NCBI GenBank assembly: GCA_020632925.1
Contig: JACKER010000007.1
Coordinates: forward strand, 930,001-994,000
DNA from: Alphaproteobacteria bacterium
GTDB taxonomy: Bacteria; Myxococcota_A; UBA796; GCA-2862545
Direction: 5' to 3'
Length of the DNA: 64,000 bases
Shown here: positions 16,626 to 25,430 of the stretch, piece after piece
Numbering within the stretch: position 1 is the stretch's first letter
How the letters are laid out: each line of letters starts with the position of its first letter
Made by a program: the position numbers and the translations under genes
The notes under the pieces: model-generated
What the model was told of the DNA's origin: nothing
Seen by the model: the letters and a program-made list of their open reading frames with translations, nothing else
Databases searched by the model: none

Positions 16626-17527
16626 GACACCCCCAGCAGCTCGGTGGTCCGTCGATCGAGCTCCTCGGCGGAGATGGGGTCCTCCACGGACTCGCCGGTC
16701 AGCCGCGTCCACAGCTCGGAGCGCTGGAAGAGCGTCATCGCCTGGAGGCGCTTGTGCGTGAACGGCTGGTCGGCGAGCAGCTCGGCCCAGCGGCCGGGCG
16801 ACGCCTTGTGCGTCCGCAGCTGCTCCAGGTACTCCTCGACCTTCACGTCGGGGCGGGTGCCGAGGTGCATCCGGAGCAGCGCGCGCCCGGCGGCCTCGAG
16901 GTCGCGGCAGGAGAGCAGCCCCGCGCGATCGGCGCTGATCGTCGCCGCCCGGTGCCAGCGCGAGAGCGCCAGCCGGACCCCTACGGAGAGCGGCGCGAGC
17001 ACCACCTCGAGCAGCGGCCCGACACCCTTGCGAGCGAGCGAGCGGATGCCGTTCGAGTCGACGAGGAACGCGTACAGGGTGGAGGCGGTCACGTGGTGCG
17101 CGGCGATGTGCCCGCAGAGGTGGCCCGCGAGGAACCGCCGCTCGCCCTCGCTCGCCGGCTCGAAGAAGAACGTGGAGAGGTACAGGAACGCGCGGTCGTC
17201 GGTCCCGAAGCACCCCTGGGCGCGCAGGCCGCAGCCGGCCAGGATGGCAGGGGGGACCGCGATCCGCAGCGTCCGCGCGGCGTGGAGCACGTCGCGGTAC
17301 ACCTCCGGCATCGTGTGCGGCCCGGCATAGACGCCGTCCTGCACCCACTCCGCGCGCTGGAGCGCGACGACGGTGTCCAGCACGTCCTCCACGCGGTGGC
17401 GCAGGGCGAGCTGGTCGAGGATGGAGGCCCCGCTCGCGTCGGCGTGCACCCACGGAGGGAGATCCTCGGCTTCGGACTCGAAGGTCGCGGCGAAGTCCGC
17501 CAGCGAGACGTACGGGGTGTCGGCCAT
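16622..17527 (-). CDS. M48-like metallopeptidase homologue lacking catalytic residues
   Basis: The 301-aa protein follows the plan of soluble M48 peptidases of Myxococcota: a segment GTDDRAFLYLSTFFFEPASEGERRFL, a zinc-helix position, then SADRAGLL. The HExxH motif is replaced by HLCGH (residues 136-140), so the catalytic Glu is Leu. The third zinc ligand, Glu in the usual ExxADRAG, is Thr-196 (TISADRAG). It is therefore predicted to be inactive as a protease and may be a scaffold or binding subunit. GGAGG precedes ATG 17527. It is the first gene of the dynamin set and is coupled to the next gene by GTGA. Confidence 0.8.
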   Translation of the reverse strand: MADTPYVSLADFAATFESEAEDLPPWVHADASGASILDQLALRHRVEDVLDTVVALQRAEWVQDGVYAGPHTMPEVYRDVLHAARTLRIAVPPAILAGCGLRAQGCFGTDDRAFLYLSTFFFEPASEGERRFLAGHLCGHIAAHHVTASTLYAFLVDSNGIRSLARKGVGPLLEVVLAPLSVGVRLALSRWHRAATISADRAGLLSCRDLEAAGRALLRMHLGTRPDVKVEEYLEQLRTHKASPGRWAELLADQPFTHKRLQAMTLFQRSELWTRLTGESVEDPISAEELDRRTTELLGVS

Positions 17528-17630
17528 CGATCCTCCGGTATCCCGACGCTCGGCGTACGTGCCCGACGCCTGCTTTCCTTCCTCGGTACCCGCGGAGGTG
17601 GTGCAACCCGTCGGAGACGCGATCCGCAGG

Positions 17631-17658
17631 TTTTCCGGTGCAAAGCGGGGTGTACCAT
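17631..17658 (+). promoter_or_regulatory. Candidate promoter for receiver gene
   Basis: TTTTCC (17631-17636) and TACCAT (17653-17658) are spaced by 16 bp in the divergent gap before the receiver gene. TACCAT is the left half of a perfect 10-bp palindrome, TACCATGGTA. Both hexamers are weak matches to sigma-70 consensus, so this is only a candidate. Confidence 0.25.
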
Positions 17659-17706
17659 GGTAGGAACGGAAGGTCCCCTCACCATCCAACCCCGTGGAGT
17701 TCGGCC

Positions 17707-18096
17707 ATGAAGCCAGTGATCCTGCTGGTCGACGACGAAGAGGACCTCGTGTCGGTGCTGACGGACGCGATCCACCTGTCGATGCCCGGGTACGAAGCGG
17801 TGGGGTCGACCTCGGTGGAAGACGCCGAGAAGGCGCTCGCGAACGTCTCCGCGGGGCAGCTCTCGCTCGTGTGCGTGGACCACCGTCTCGGTGGCCGGAC
17901 CGGGCTCGAGTTCCTGGAGGAGGTCCGGCGGCGCTTCCCGGACGTGCCCTCCATCCTGTTCACGGGGCAGGCCTCGCTGTCGGTGGAGGAGCGCGCGCAC
18001 CAGGTGGGGGCGCGGGTACTGTGGAAGCCGATCCGGTTGTCCCAGTGGATCGGCGAGGTCCAAGCGATGCTTTCGAGTCCCGCCACCGCGGCCTGA
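17707..18096 (+). CDS. Single-domain response regulator receiver protein
   Basis: The 129-aa product is a receiver domain only. The acidic pair is seen in LLVDDEEDL, the phospho-acceptor Asp in CVDHRLGG, the conserved Thr in LFTGQ, and the Lys in LWKPIR. There is no output domain, so it resembles CheY-like or phosphorelay proteins that act through protein contact. GGAG precedes the ATG. No kinase of the histidine type is in the window. The carbonic anhydrase gene lies 33 bp downstream and could be co-transcribed. Confidence 0.92.
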   Translation: MKPVILLVDDEEDLVSVLTDAIHLSMPGYEAVGSTSVEDAEKALANVSAGQLSLVCVDHRLGGRTGLEFLEEVRRRFPDVPSILFTGQASLSVEERAHQVGARVLWKPIRLSQWIGEVQAMLSSPATAA

Positions 18097-18129
18097 TAGG
18101 ATCGCTATCGGGCGTGGTAGACATCGCGC

Positions 18130-18780
18130 ATGAACGATCGCGAAAAGGCCTACCGTCAGATCTTCGACAACAACCGTCGCTGGGTCGCGCAGATGCGCGC
18201 CGGGCGCGAGGACTACTTCGACCACCTCGCGGAGGGGCAGTCTCCCGACTACCTCTACATCGGGTGCGCCGACAGCCGGGTCCCGGCGAACGACATCATG
18301 GGGCTCGAGCCCGGTGAGGTCTTCGTCCACCGCAACATCGCGAACCTGGTCGTCAACACCGACATGAACGCCCAGGGCGTCATCCAGTACGCGGTGGAGG
18401 TCCTGCACGTCAAGGACATCATCGTGTGCGGCCACTATGGCTGCGGTGGCGTCAAGGCCGCGATGAAGCCCGCGGACATGGGGCTGCTCAACGGCTGGCT
18501 GCGCGAGATCCGCGACGTGTACCGCATGCACGTGGGCGAGCTGCACGGCATCGAGGACGAGGAGACGCGGTACAAGCGGCTCATCGAGCTCAACGTCATG
18601 GAGCAGTGCGTCAACGTCATCAAGACGGCGTCGGTCCAGAAGCACTGGCTCAAGCACGGGTACCCGGTCGTCCACGGCTGGGTCTTCGACCTGCACGACG
18701 GGTTGCTCAAGGACCTCGAGGTGCCCTTCGAGGACATGATGAACCGCGTCCAGCAGCTCTACCGGCTCGATCCCGAGTAG
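18130..18780 (+). CDS. can: Beta-class carbonic anhydrase
   Basis: The 216-aa protein interconverts CO2 and bicarbonate in the cytoplasm. The beta-class zinc site is complete: Cys in GCADSR, with the Asp-Arg dyad in the same motif, and His and Cys in GHYGCGG. Other family blocks are HRNIAN and GVIQYAVEVLHV. Length and motif spacing fit the Can-like clade. TAGACA ends 6 bp before the ATG, so a short or leaderless transcript is possible in addition to read-through from the receiver gene. Confidence 0.95.
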   Translation: MNDREKAYRQIFDNNRRWVAQMRAGREDYFDHLAEGQSPDYLYIGCADSRVPANDIMGLEPGEVFVHRNIANLVVNTDMNAQGVIQYAVEVLHVKDIIVCGHYGCGGVKAAMKPADMGLLNGWLREIRDVYRMHVGELHGIEDEETRYKRLIELNVMEQCVNVIKTASVQKHWLKHGYPVVHGWVFDLHDGLLKDLEVPFEDMMNRVQQLYRLDPE

Positions 18781-18783
18781 CCC

Positions 18784-18796
18784 GCGTCGCAGACGC
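18784..18796. terminator. Small hairpin between convergent genes
   Basis: GCGTC-GCA-GACGC forms a 5-bp stem directly after the carbonic anhydrase stop and before the convergent FkbM-type gene. No T-run accompanies it on either strand. It could act as a weak two-way terminator, but the evidence is only position and symmetry. Confidence 0.25.
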
Positions 18797-18806
18797 TCCC
18801 GCTCGT

Positions 18807-19778
18807 TCAGCGCAGCGAGGGCAGGAGGTCGCGTTCCTTCGGGAGCGCGAGCGCGTTCGTGCGGTGGAAGTCCGTCATCGGCTCGAGGTGGTAGCGCCCG
18901 GTGGCCTCCGAGCCGTAGAACCAGCCGAACAGCACGAAGTCCAGGAGCCACGGGGGGTCGAGCTCGATCTCCCAGAACTCGTAGTCCGGCGGGAAGGTCT
19001 GCTGGAGCTGCTCCATGCTCGAGAAGCCGCCCTCGGTCACGTTGACCTCGAACAGGACTGCGGGGCGGTCGCGCGTCAGCGTGTCCTTCAACCCGATGAA
19101 GGCGTACCGCTCGAACCCCTCGATGTCGACCTTCATCACGCCGATCCGGCCCGCGCCGACCTCGGCGAGGTGGGCGTCGCCCGTCACCAGCGGCAGCGGG
19201 ATCTCCTTGCGGCCCTCGAGGCCCAGGAAGGTCGGGTCGAACGTGCCGACGACGAACGAGCCGTCCGGCGGGACGTAGAACGGCAGCGTGCCGGGCTCGT
19301 TCGAGTACCCCACCGGGTGGACCACGACGTTGGTGATGTCCGGGTTGACCTCGAGCTCCCGCCGCATCCGCACGACGGCCGGCGGCCACGGTTCGATCGC
19401 GTGGACCTTCTCGGCCACGTCCGAGAGCCACAGGCTGTGGTTGCCGAAGTTGGCACCGACGTCCAGGAAGGAGCCCCCCATGGCGCCGAGCATCTTCCGG
19501 AGGAGCGTGACCTCGCCCTTCTCGTAGACCCCGAAGTGGTAGATCATGTTGTCCACCACGTTGCCGTACTCGCCCTCCCACTCGACCCTGCCGCCCTGCA
19601 TGGTGACGGTGAACTTCCCGGTCGGCGCCGTGCGGGGCGAGAACACGGTCCCGTGCGGCATCGCGGCCAGCGCGCGGCCGGGGGAGGTGGCGAGCCCGGA
19701 GTCCCGCAGGACGGTGATGCCCGCCAACAGGACGACCACGACGGACAGGCCGGCGATCAACAGCTTGGGACGGGTCAT
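18807..19778 (-). CDS. Membrane-anchored FkbM-type methyltransferase
   Basis: The 323-aa protein starts with a basic residue and one membrane helix (KLLIAGLSVVVVLLAGITVL). A class I methyltransferase of FkbM type follows: motif I FLDVGANFGNHSLWLS, then VHAIEPWPP, MKVDIEGFERYAF and VLFEVN. FkbM enzymes methylate hydroxyl groups of small molecules or sugars. The anchor suggests that substrates are membrane-linked or envelope glycans, which is inference. ATG 19778 is chosen because it precedes the membrane helix. It diverges from the APC permease with a 70-bp gap. Confidence 0.85.
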   Translation of the reverse strand: MTRPKLLIAGLSVVVVLLAGITVLRDSGLATSPGRALAAMPHGTVFSPRTAPTGKFTVTMQGGRVEWEGEYGNVVDNMIYHFGVYEKGEVTLLRKMLGAMGGSFLDVGANFGNHSLWLSDVAEKVHAIEPWPPAVVRMRRELEVNPDITNVVVHPVGYSNEPGTLPFYVPPDGSFVVGTFDPTFLGLEGRKEIPLPLVTGDAHLAEVGAGRIGVMKVDIEGFERYAFIGLKDTLTRDRPAVLFEVNVTEGGFSSMEQLQQTFPPDYEFWEIELDPPWLLDFVLFGWFYGSEATGRYHLEPMTDFHRTNALALPKERDLLPSLR

Positions 19779-19834
19779 CGCGCCTCGGATCCCGAGGGGA
19801 CGGACCACCGCGCCGCGCGCCCTGGGGCGGTGAG

Positions 19835-19840
19835 TATACT
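19835..19840 (+). promoter_or_regulatory. TATACT -10 element 8 bp before the APC start
   Basis: TATACT matches the sigma-70 -10 hexamer at five of six positions. It ends only 8 bp before ATG 19849, and no Shine-Dalgarno sequence lies between. Transcription would start at or next to the A of the ATG, giving a leaderless mRNA. No good -35 is seen. Confidence 0.45.
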
Positions 19841-19848
19841 GCCCGTCG

Positions 19849-21168
19849 ATGCGTGAGCGGGACCACTTCCTGGGGTTGGCGTCGGGCGTCGGCCTCGTGA
19901 TCGCCAACATGGTCGGAGCAGGGGTGTTCCTCTCCGCCGGGTTCATGGCGCAGCAGATGGACGCCCGCACGATCCTGTGGGCGTGGGTGCTCGGTGCGTT
20001 CCTCGCGCTCTGCGGCGCCGTGGCCTACGGGGGCCTGGTCGATCGGGTGCCCCGCTCGGGCGGCGAGTACCGCTTCCTCTCCGACCTGCTCCATCCCGCG
20101 GTCGGCTTCCTGGCGGGGTGGGCCTCGCTGCTCGTCGGCTTCGCCGCGCCGGTGGCGGTGGACGGGATGGCGGTCGGTGCCTTCCTGTCGACCATCGCCC
20201 CGTGGGCACCCCGCCCCGAGCTCACGGGCTCGCTGCTGATCGCGGCGCTGACGGCCCTGCACGGCCTGCGGCTGGACCTGTCCAAGTGGGGTCAGAACGG
20301 GCTCGTCGCGATCAAGATCCTCGGCGTGCTGGCGTTCGTCGCGCTGGGGCTGGGGCTGGGTCGCCTGGCGCTGCCCGACTGGGTGCCGCCGCATCCCCCG
20401 GACTCCCCGGCGAGGGCCTTCCTCGAGTCGCAGTTCTGGATCGCGTTCGCGTTCTCCGGGTGGAACGCGGCGATCTACCTGGCCACCGAGTTCCGTGAGC
20501 CCAAGCGCGACGTGCCGCGCGCGATGGTGGTCGGCACGCTGCTGGTGTCGGTGCTGTACCTCCTGGTGAACGGGGTCCTGCTCGCGAACCTCGCTCCGGA
20601 CCAGCTCGCGACGGTGCTCTCCTCCGACACGCACCGCGTCACGCTCGGCCACGTGGTCGCGGAGTCGCTGCTCGGACCGGTCGGCGGCTGGTGGATGAGC
20701 GCGTTCGCGGTCCTGGCGCTGACCAGCGCGATGTCGGCGATGATGATGGTCGGACCGCGGGTGTACGCGGAGATGGCGGACGACGGCTTCCTGCCCCGCT
20801 GGCTGTCGGGCCGGCCCGCGCCGACCGGGTCCGTCGTGCTCCAGGGCGGGCTCGCGATCCTGCTGCTGAACACCCAGACGATGCTCGAGATGGTGCAGGG
20901 GATCAGCTCGGTGCTCATGGTGTTCACCGGCTTGTGCACGCTCTCGGTCCTGCGGCTCTCGCTCGACCCCGACCCGCCGTCGTGGCCGGTGCGCGTCGCC
21001 GCCGGGATCTACACCCTGGCCGTGGGCTGGATCCTCTACATCGGGCTGACGAGCTCCTCGTCGCTGTGGGTGTGGGGCCTCGTGGTCGGCGTGCTCGGGG
21101 TCACGGGGTGGGCGTTGTCGCGTCGCGCGGTCGTGGCGTCCGCGAGCTCGGAACCCGGAGACGGCTGA
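19849..21168 (+). CDS. APC-family amino acid/polyamine permease
   Basis: The 439-aa protein has about twelve membrane helices. It starts with the APC signature GLASGVGLVIANMVGAGVFLSAGF and has PRSGGEYRFL after helix 2 or 3. It takes up amino acids or related compounds by secondary transport; the substrate is unknown. The start has no ribosome site and a TATACT just upstream, so it may be read leaderless. The stop overlaps the next gene's ATG (TGATG), linking the permease to a Ser/Thr kinase. Confidence 0.9.
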   Translation: MRERDHFLGLASGVGLVIANMVGAGVFLSAGFMAQQMDARTILWAWVLGAFLALCGAVAYGGLVDRVPRSGGEYRFLSDLLHPAVGFLAGWASLLVGFAAPVAVDGMAVGAFLSTIAPWAPRPELTGSLLIAALTALHGLRLDLSKWGQNGLVAIKILGVLAFVALGLGLGRLALPDWVPPHPPDSPARAFLESQFWIAFAFSGWNAAIYLATEFREPKRDVPRAMVVGTLLVSVLYLLVNGVLLANLAPDQLATVLSSDTHRVTLGHVVAESLLGPVGGWWMSAFAVLALTSAMSAMMMVGPRVYAEMADDGFLPRWLSGRPAPTGSVVLQGGLAILLLNTQTMLEMVQGISSVLMVFTGLCTLSVLRLSLDPDPPSWPVRVAAGIYTLAVGWILYIGLTSSSSLWVWGLVVGVLGVTGWALSRRAVVASASSEPGDG

Positions 21169-23783
21169 TGTCCCGCAAGTCGTTGGACGTGGAGACCGTG
21201 CTGACCGATCCGTCGGAGCGGGCGACCTCGGTCCCGGGTGCCGACGGCGCACCTCCGGTCGAGCCAGGGCCACCGCCAGAGGGGCGGTACGTCGATCTCG
21301 GGCAGCTCGGTCAGGGCGGGATGGGCGAGGTCCGCCGCGTGCTCGACCGGGAGCTCGACCGCGTCCTGGCGATGAAGGTGGTCCACGCGCCGCTGCTGGA
21401 GCGGCCGGCGGCCCTCGCGCGCTTCTTGGACGAGGCCCGGGCGACCGCACAGCTCCAGCACCCGTCGATCGTGCCGGTCCACGACGTGGGGCGGCTCCCC
21501 GACGGGCGCCTGTGGTTCACGATGAAGGAGGTGCGCGGGCGCACGCTGGGCCAGGCGATCGAGGACCTGCACGCGGTGTCCGCTCGCGGATGGGGCCGCC
21601 CCGCGTCGGGTTGGACCCTGCATCGCGTGATGAGCGCCTTCCACGTCGCCTGCCAGGCGGTGGCCTACGCCCACGAGCACGGGGTGATCCATCGCGATCT
21701 GAAGCCCGAGAACGTGATGCTCGGCGACCGCGGCGAGGTCTACGTCCTGGACTGGGGGCTCGCGAAGATCAAGGGCCGACCCGAGCAGCCGGGCGACGCA
21801 GGAGCGCCCGAGGTGGTGTCGTCGCGCCGGTCGAGCGAGCACGCGACCCGCATGGGCCAGGTGGCCGGGACGCCGCACTACATGCCGCCGGAGCAGGCGC
21901 GCGGCGAGATCGATCGCATCGACGCCCGCAGCGACGTCTACTCGCTCGGCGCCATCCTCTACGAGATCCTGGCCGGCAAGCCTCCCTACGAGGGCTCCGG
22001 AGCCTCGGTCGTCCGCCAGGTGATCCAGGGACCGCCGCCTGCGCTCGGTGCAGAGTCCCTGAGCACCTTCAGCTTCGATCTGTCGGTGCCCACACCCGCC
22101 GCGGCCTCGGGACCGCCGCTTCCCCAGGAGCTCGTCGACGCGTGCGAGCTCGCCATGGCGCGCGATCGGGACGCTCGGCCCGGATCGGCGCTCGCGCTCG
22201 CGGAGGCCGTGGAGGCCTGGTTGGACGGCAGTCGCCGCCGGGAGCAGGCGCTGGCGGTGGTGGAGGGGTGCGCGGCGCTGGTGGCCGAGGCCGAGGCGCT
22301 CGCGGCCCGGGCTGCGGCACTTCGGGAGGCGTCGGCGCGGCTGCTGGCCGACGTGGCGCCGTGGGAGCCCGAGGAGCGCAAGGCGGCCGGGTGGGAGAAG
22401 GCGGAGGAGGCGCGAAGCGCGGAGGTCGCCGCCGAGCTCGAGCAGCTGCGGGTGGACGAGACGTTGCGGGTCGCGCTCCAGATCGACCCCGGCCTGGTGG
22501 AGGCGCGCGTCGCCCTCGTCGAGCGGCACCTGGCGCGCCACGCGAAGGCCGAGGCGGCGAGGGAGCCGTTGGAGCAGGTGGAGGCGTTGCTGCGCTCGCA
22601 GGCGGCCGCCCTCCCCGAGTGGCACCCCGCCCGCCGGCGCGTGGCGGACCACCTCCAGGGCGACGGTGCCATCACGCTCGCCACCGATCCCCCGGGGGCC
22701 GAGGTCCTCCTCCATCGGTACGTGACCCGGAACCGCCGCATGGTGGTGGAGCCTGCGGGAACGCTCGGGACCACGCCGCTGCGGCGCGTGAAGCTGCCGA
22801 TGGGTCGGTACGTCGCCGTCCTGCGACACCCGGGTCGCACCGACGTCCGCTACCCCTTCGAGATCGGCCGCCACGGCTACTGGGATGGCGGCGCACCCGG
22901 CGTGCGTGGCCCCTTCCCGGTGTGGCTGCCCCCCGACGGCGAGCTCGGGCCCGACGAGGTGTACGTGCCGGCGGGGTGGTTCCGGTCCGGGGGCGATCCG
23001 GAGGTCGGGGGCACCGCGGAGCGGTGGTGGTGCGACGCGCTGGTGGTCCAGCGTTTCCCGGTGACCAATCGCGCGTACATCGCGTTCCTCGACGACCTCG
23101 TGGCCAGTGGCAGGACAGGGGAGGCCCTGCGCTACGCTCCGCGCGAGCGTCCGGCGACGGCCTCCGAGACCGGGGCGCTGATCTACGCGTTCGACGGGGC
23201 GCGGTTCGGGTTGCGCGCCGACGCCCAGGGGGACGCGTGGCTGCCGGACTGGCCCGTGCTCCAGGTGGACTGGTACGGGGCCAGCGCCTACCTCGCCTGG
23301 CTCGCCGAGCGCACCGGTCGTCCCTGGCGGCTGCCCTGCGAGCTCGAGTGGGAGAAGGCGGCGCGAGGGGTCGACGGTCGCTGGTACCCGTGGGGTGACG
23401 CGCTCGATCCGTCGTGGTGCCGGATGTTCGACTCGCCCCGCGGACGGGCCCACGGCGACTACGGCCCCACCGTGGTCGACAGCCATCCGGTCGACGTCAG
23501 CCCCTACGGCGTCCGCGGGCTCGGCGGCAACGTGCAGGACTGGTGCCTCGATCGGTTCGACGGGCCACCCGCCGTCCTCGAACGACGCGTGCATCCACCC
23601 GATCCGTCGACGTACGCCGACACCTTGGACCTCAGGGTGGTGCGCGGCGGCTCCTGGGTCACGAACGTGCGGCACACCCGCTCCGCCAACCGCTATCGGT
23701 ACGCGCCGACCAGCCGGAACTCGTTCCTCGGTTTTCGAGGCGTGTACCGACCCACGTCCGCTCTGGGGTCGGTGCGACGGTAG
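21168..23783 (+). CDS. Ser/Thr kinase fused to PEGA-like and FGE/SUMF1-type domains
   Basis: Residues ~40-350 of this 871-aa protein are a Hanks-type kinase. It shows the glycine loop GQGGMGEV, Lys-70, the catalytic loop HRDLKPEN (Asp-177), and DWG in place of DFG (195-197), a variant common in this phylum. A coiled-coil region (~360-490) and a PEGA-like beta domain (~499-570) follow. The rest (~595-860) is a sulfatase-modifying-factor/FGE domain (PVTNRAYIAFLDDL, LPCELEWEKAARG, RVVRGGSWV). No membrane helix is evident. It overlaps the permease gene by one base, hinting that it senses or controls the transported compound. Confidence 0.9.
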   Translation: MSRKSLDVETVLTDPSERATSVPGADGAPPVEPGPPPEGRYVDLGQLGQGGMGEVRRVLDRELDRVLAMKVVHAPLLERPAALARFLDEARATAQLQHPSIVPVHDVGRLPDGRLWFTMKEVRGRTLGQAIEDLHAVSARGWGRPASGWTLHRVMSAFHVACQAVAYAHEHGVIHRDLKPENVMLGDRGEVYVLDWGLAKIKGRPEQPGDAGAPEVVSSRRSSEHATRMGQVAGTPHYMPPEQARGEIDRIDARSDVYSLGAILYEILAGKPPYEGSGASVVRQVIQGPPPALGAESLSTFSFDLSVPTPAAASGPPLPQELVDACELAMARDRDARPGSALALAEAVEAWLDGSRRREQALAVVEGCAALVAEAEALAARAAALREASARLLADVAPWEPEERKAAGWEKAEEARSAEVAAELEQLRVDETLRVALQIDPGLVEARVALVERHLARHAKAEAAREPLEQVEALLRSQAAALPEWHPARRRVADHLQGDGAITLATDPPGAEVLLHRYVTRNRRMVVEPAGTLGTTPLRRVKLPMGRYVAVLRHPGRTDVRYPFEIGRHGYWDGGAPGVRGPFPVWLPPDGELGPDEVYVPAGWFRSGGDPEVGGTAERWWCDALVVQRFPVTNRAYIAFLDDLVASGRTGEALRYAPRERPATASETGALIYAFDGARFGLRADAQGDAWLPDWPVLQVDWYGASAYLAWLAERTGRPWRLPCELEWEKAARGVDGRWYPWGDALDPSWCRMFDSPRGRAHGDYGPTVVDSHPVDVSPYGVRGLGGNVQDWCLDRFDGPPAVLERRVHPPDPSTYADTLDLRVVRGGSWVTNVRHTRSANRYRYAPTSRNSFLGFRGVYRPTSALGSVRR

Positions 23784-23804
23784 GGTGGAGGGAGGAGGGC
23801 GCGG

Positions 23805-25430
23805 ATGGATCTCGCGGCCGAGCTACGTCCGATCCTCGAGCTGCCGACGGGGACGAGCACCTCGGGGTACCCGTACCTGCACCGGGTGGCGTGGGCGCGG
23901 CTCCGCGACTGGATCCCACACACGTTCGCCGAGGGCGCCGCTCTCCTGGACGTGCTCGGCGACGACGAGCGGGACGCGGCCAGGGTCGTGCGCCAGGTGG
24001 TGTCCACGGCCGCCATCACGGCACCACCCGATCTGTGGCTCCTCCGCCAGGTGGTGGGTGCGCTCGCGACCGAGGGCTGGCTGCAGCGCCTCGAGCAGGG
24101 CATCGACGTGCTGCCCGACGAGCTCGAGCCCGACGTCACGCTGCTCATGGCGCGCGGGTACGCGGTGCGTGCGGGCGGCGGCTTCCGCTGGAGCGACGAC
24201 GCCAGCGCTGGGCGCGTGCTGCGCGAGACCGGACCACTGCCTGCCTGGCCCGGCGACCTGTCGCGCCGCTGGGTGGAGGCCTGCTCGGGGACTCGCGAGC
24301 ACGACGCGCTGCTGCTCGAGGTGCTCGCCGAGATCCCGGAGCGCGCGCCGCACCCGCCGCCCGCATGGGTCGCGACCCCCGAGGACCTCGATCTGGGCTT
24401 CCGCCTGGTGGGGTTGGTCCTCGGCCTGCGGGGTGCGGGGCGCATCGACGACGCGCTGCGTGGCGAGCTGCCGCTCCCGGAGGCCCTGAAGTCCCGCGCG
24501 GTCGCGTTGCTCCGTCGCGTCGGCTGGTGGGGGGAGCACGGTCCGACCGCGCTCGGTCGCCGCGGGCTGCGCCGAGGGCCAGGTCCCTTCGGCATCATCG
24601 AGACCTACCACCCGTACCTGTCGTCGCTCCCACGCATCTGGCGGGAGGGGAAGGGGTCGGTCCACGTGGAGCGCGCGGGCAACGTCGCCGCCAGCCAGGA
24701 CGCCAACCGCGAGACCTTCCGCCGCGCGAACGACGCCTTGGACCGCTACTGCGAGGACACGGGCTTCGACTACCGGGTGTTCGTGGAGCACGCCGTGGGC
24801 CGCGGAGAGGCCACCCGCCAGCGCTGGGCGCGCGACGGCGACCGGCGGGCCCATGTCGGCGCCGACCTCGAGGCGGCAGCGCTGGACGCCGCGCGCAGCG
24901 AGCAGGCCCAGGGTCGCCTGCCGCCAGACATGCGCTTCGTGCAGGCGGACATCGGGCGGCCCGAGGTCCTGGTGGCGGCGCTGCGGGCGGAGGGGCTCGA
25001 TCCGCGCGGGGCGGTGATGGTCGTGGGCAACGGCCTGCACGAGGTCCGCGGCCGGACGGACGACGGCATGGTCGAGGTCTTCCGCGGATACGCCGAGGCC
25101 GGCATCGTGCTGTTGTTCACGGAGGAGAGCGCGCTCGCCGTCGACGACCTGCTCCGCACCGCGTACAACACGTACCACGCTGGTTTTCGCTACGTGCACG
25201 AGCGCAGCGGGCAGGCGCTCCGCCCCGCGAGCCCCACGCCCGAGCCCGGCCTCGGCCCCCCGCTCCGCGCGAGCTGGCAGGCGTGCGCCACCCGCGCCGG
25301 CTACGTCCGCGCCGACGAGTACTGCTGGCAGAGCCGCACGATCTACCCGACCACCCCCGTGAACGGGCACAACCCGAGCGTGAGCGTCACGCACTTCTTC
25401 GTGCCCCCTCGGGTCGCCCTTGGCGCCTGA
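23805..25430 (+). CDS. Putative SAM-dependent methyltransferase-like protein
   Basis: The 541-aa protein has a helical N-terminal ~290 residues of no known family. A C-terminal region then resembles a class I methyltransferase: VEHAVGRGEATRQR at the position of motif I, AHVGADLEAAALDAA, FVQADIG, and VVGNGLHEVRG. Motif I is not the classical GxGxG, so activity is uncertain. A strong GGAGG-type site precedes ATG 23805. It sits 21 bp behind the kinase/FGE gene and is probably in that operon. Its stop overlaps the possible TTG start of the next gene. Confidence 0.6.
   Translation: MDLAAELRPILELPTGTSTSGYPYLHRVAWARLRDWIPHTFAEGAALLDVLGDDERDAARVVRQVVSTAAITAPPDLWLLRQVVGALATEGWLQRLEQGIDVLPDELEPDVTLLMARGYAVRAGGGFRWSDDASAGRVLRETGPLPAWPGDLSRRWVEACSGTREHDALLLEVLAEIPERAPHPPPAWVATPEDLDLGFRLVGLVLGLRGAGRIDDALRGELPLPEALKSRAVALLRRVGWWGEHGPTALGRRGLRRGPGPFGIIETYHPYLSSLPRIWREGKGSVHVERAGNVAASQDANRETFRRANDALDRYCEDTGFDYRVFVEHAVGRGEATRQRWARDGDRRAHVGADLEAAALDAARSEQAQGRLPPDMRFVQADIGRPEVLVAALRAEGLDPRGAVMVVGNGLHEVRGRTDDGMVEVFRGYAEAGIVLLFTEESALAVDDLLRTAYNTYHAGFRYVHERSGQALRPASPTPEPGLGPPLRASWQACATRAGYVRADEYCWQSRTIYPTTPVNGHNPSVSVTHFFVPPRVALGA

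Noticed and set aside
17089..21450. Open frame of ~1450 codons on the minus strand
   Set aside because: It crosses several well-supported genes on both strands and encodes Arg/Pro/His-rich sequence only.
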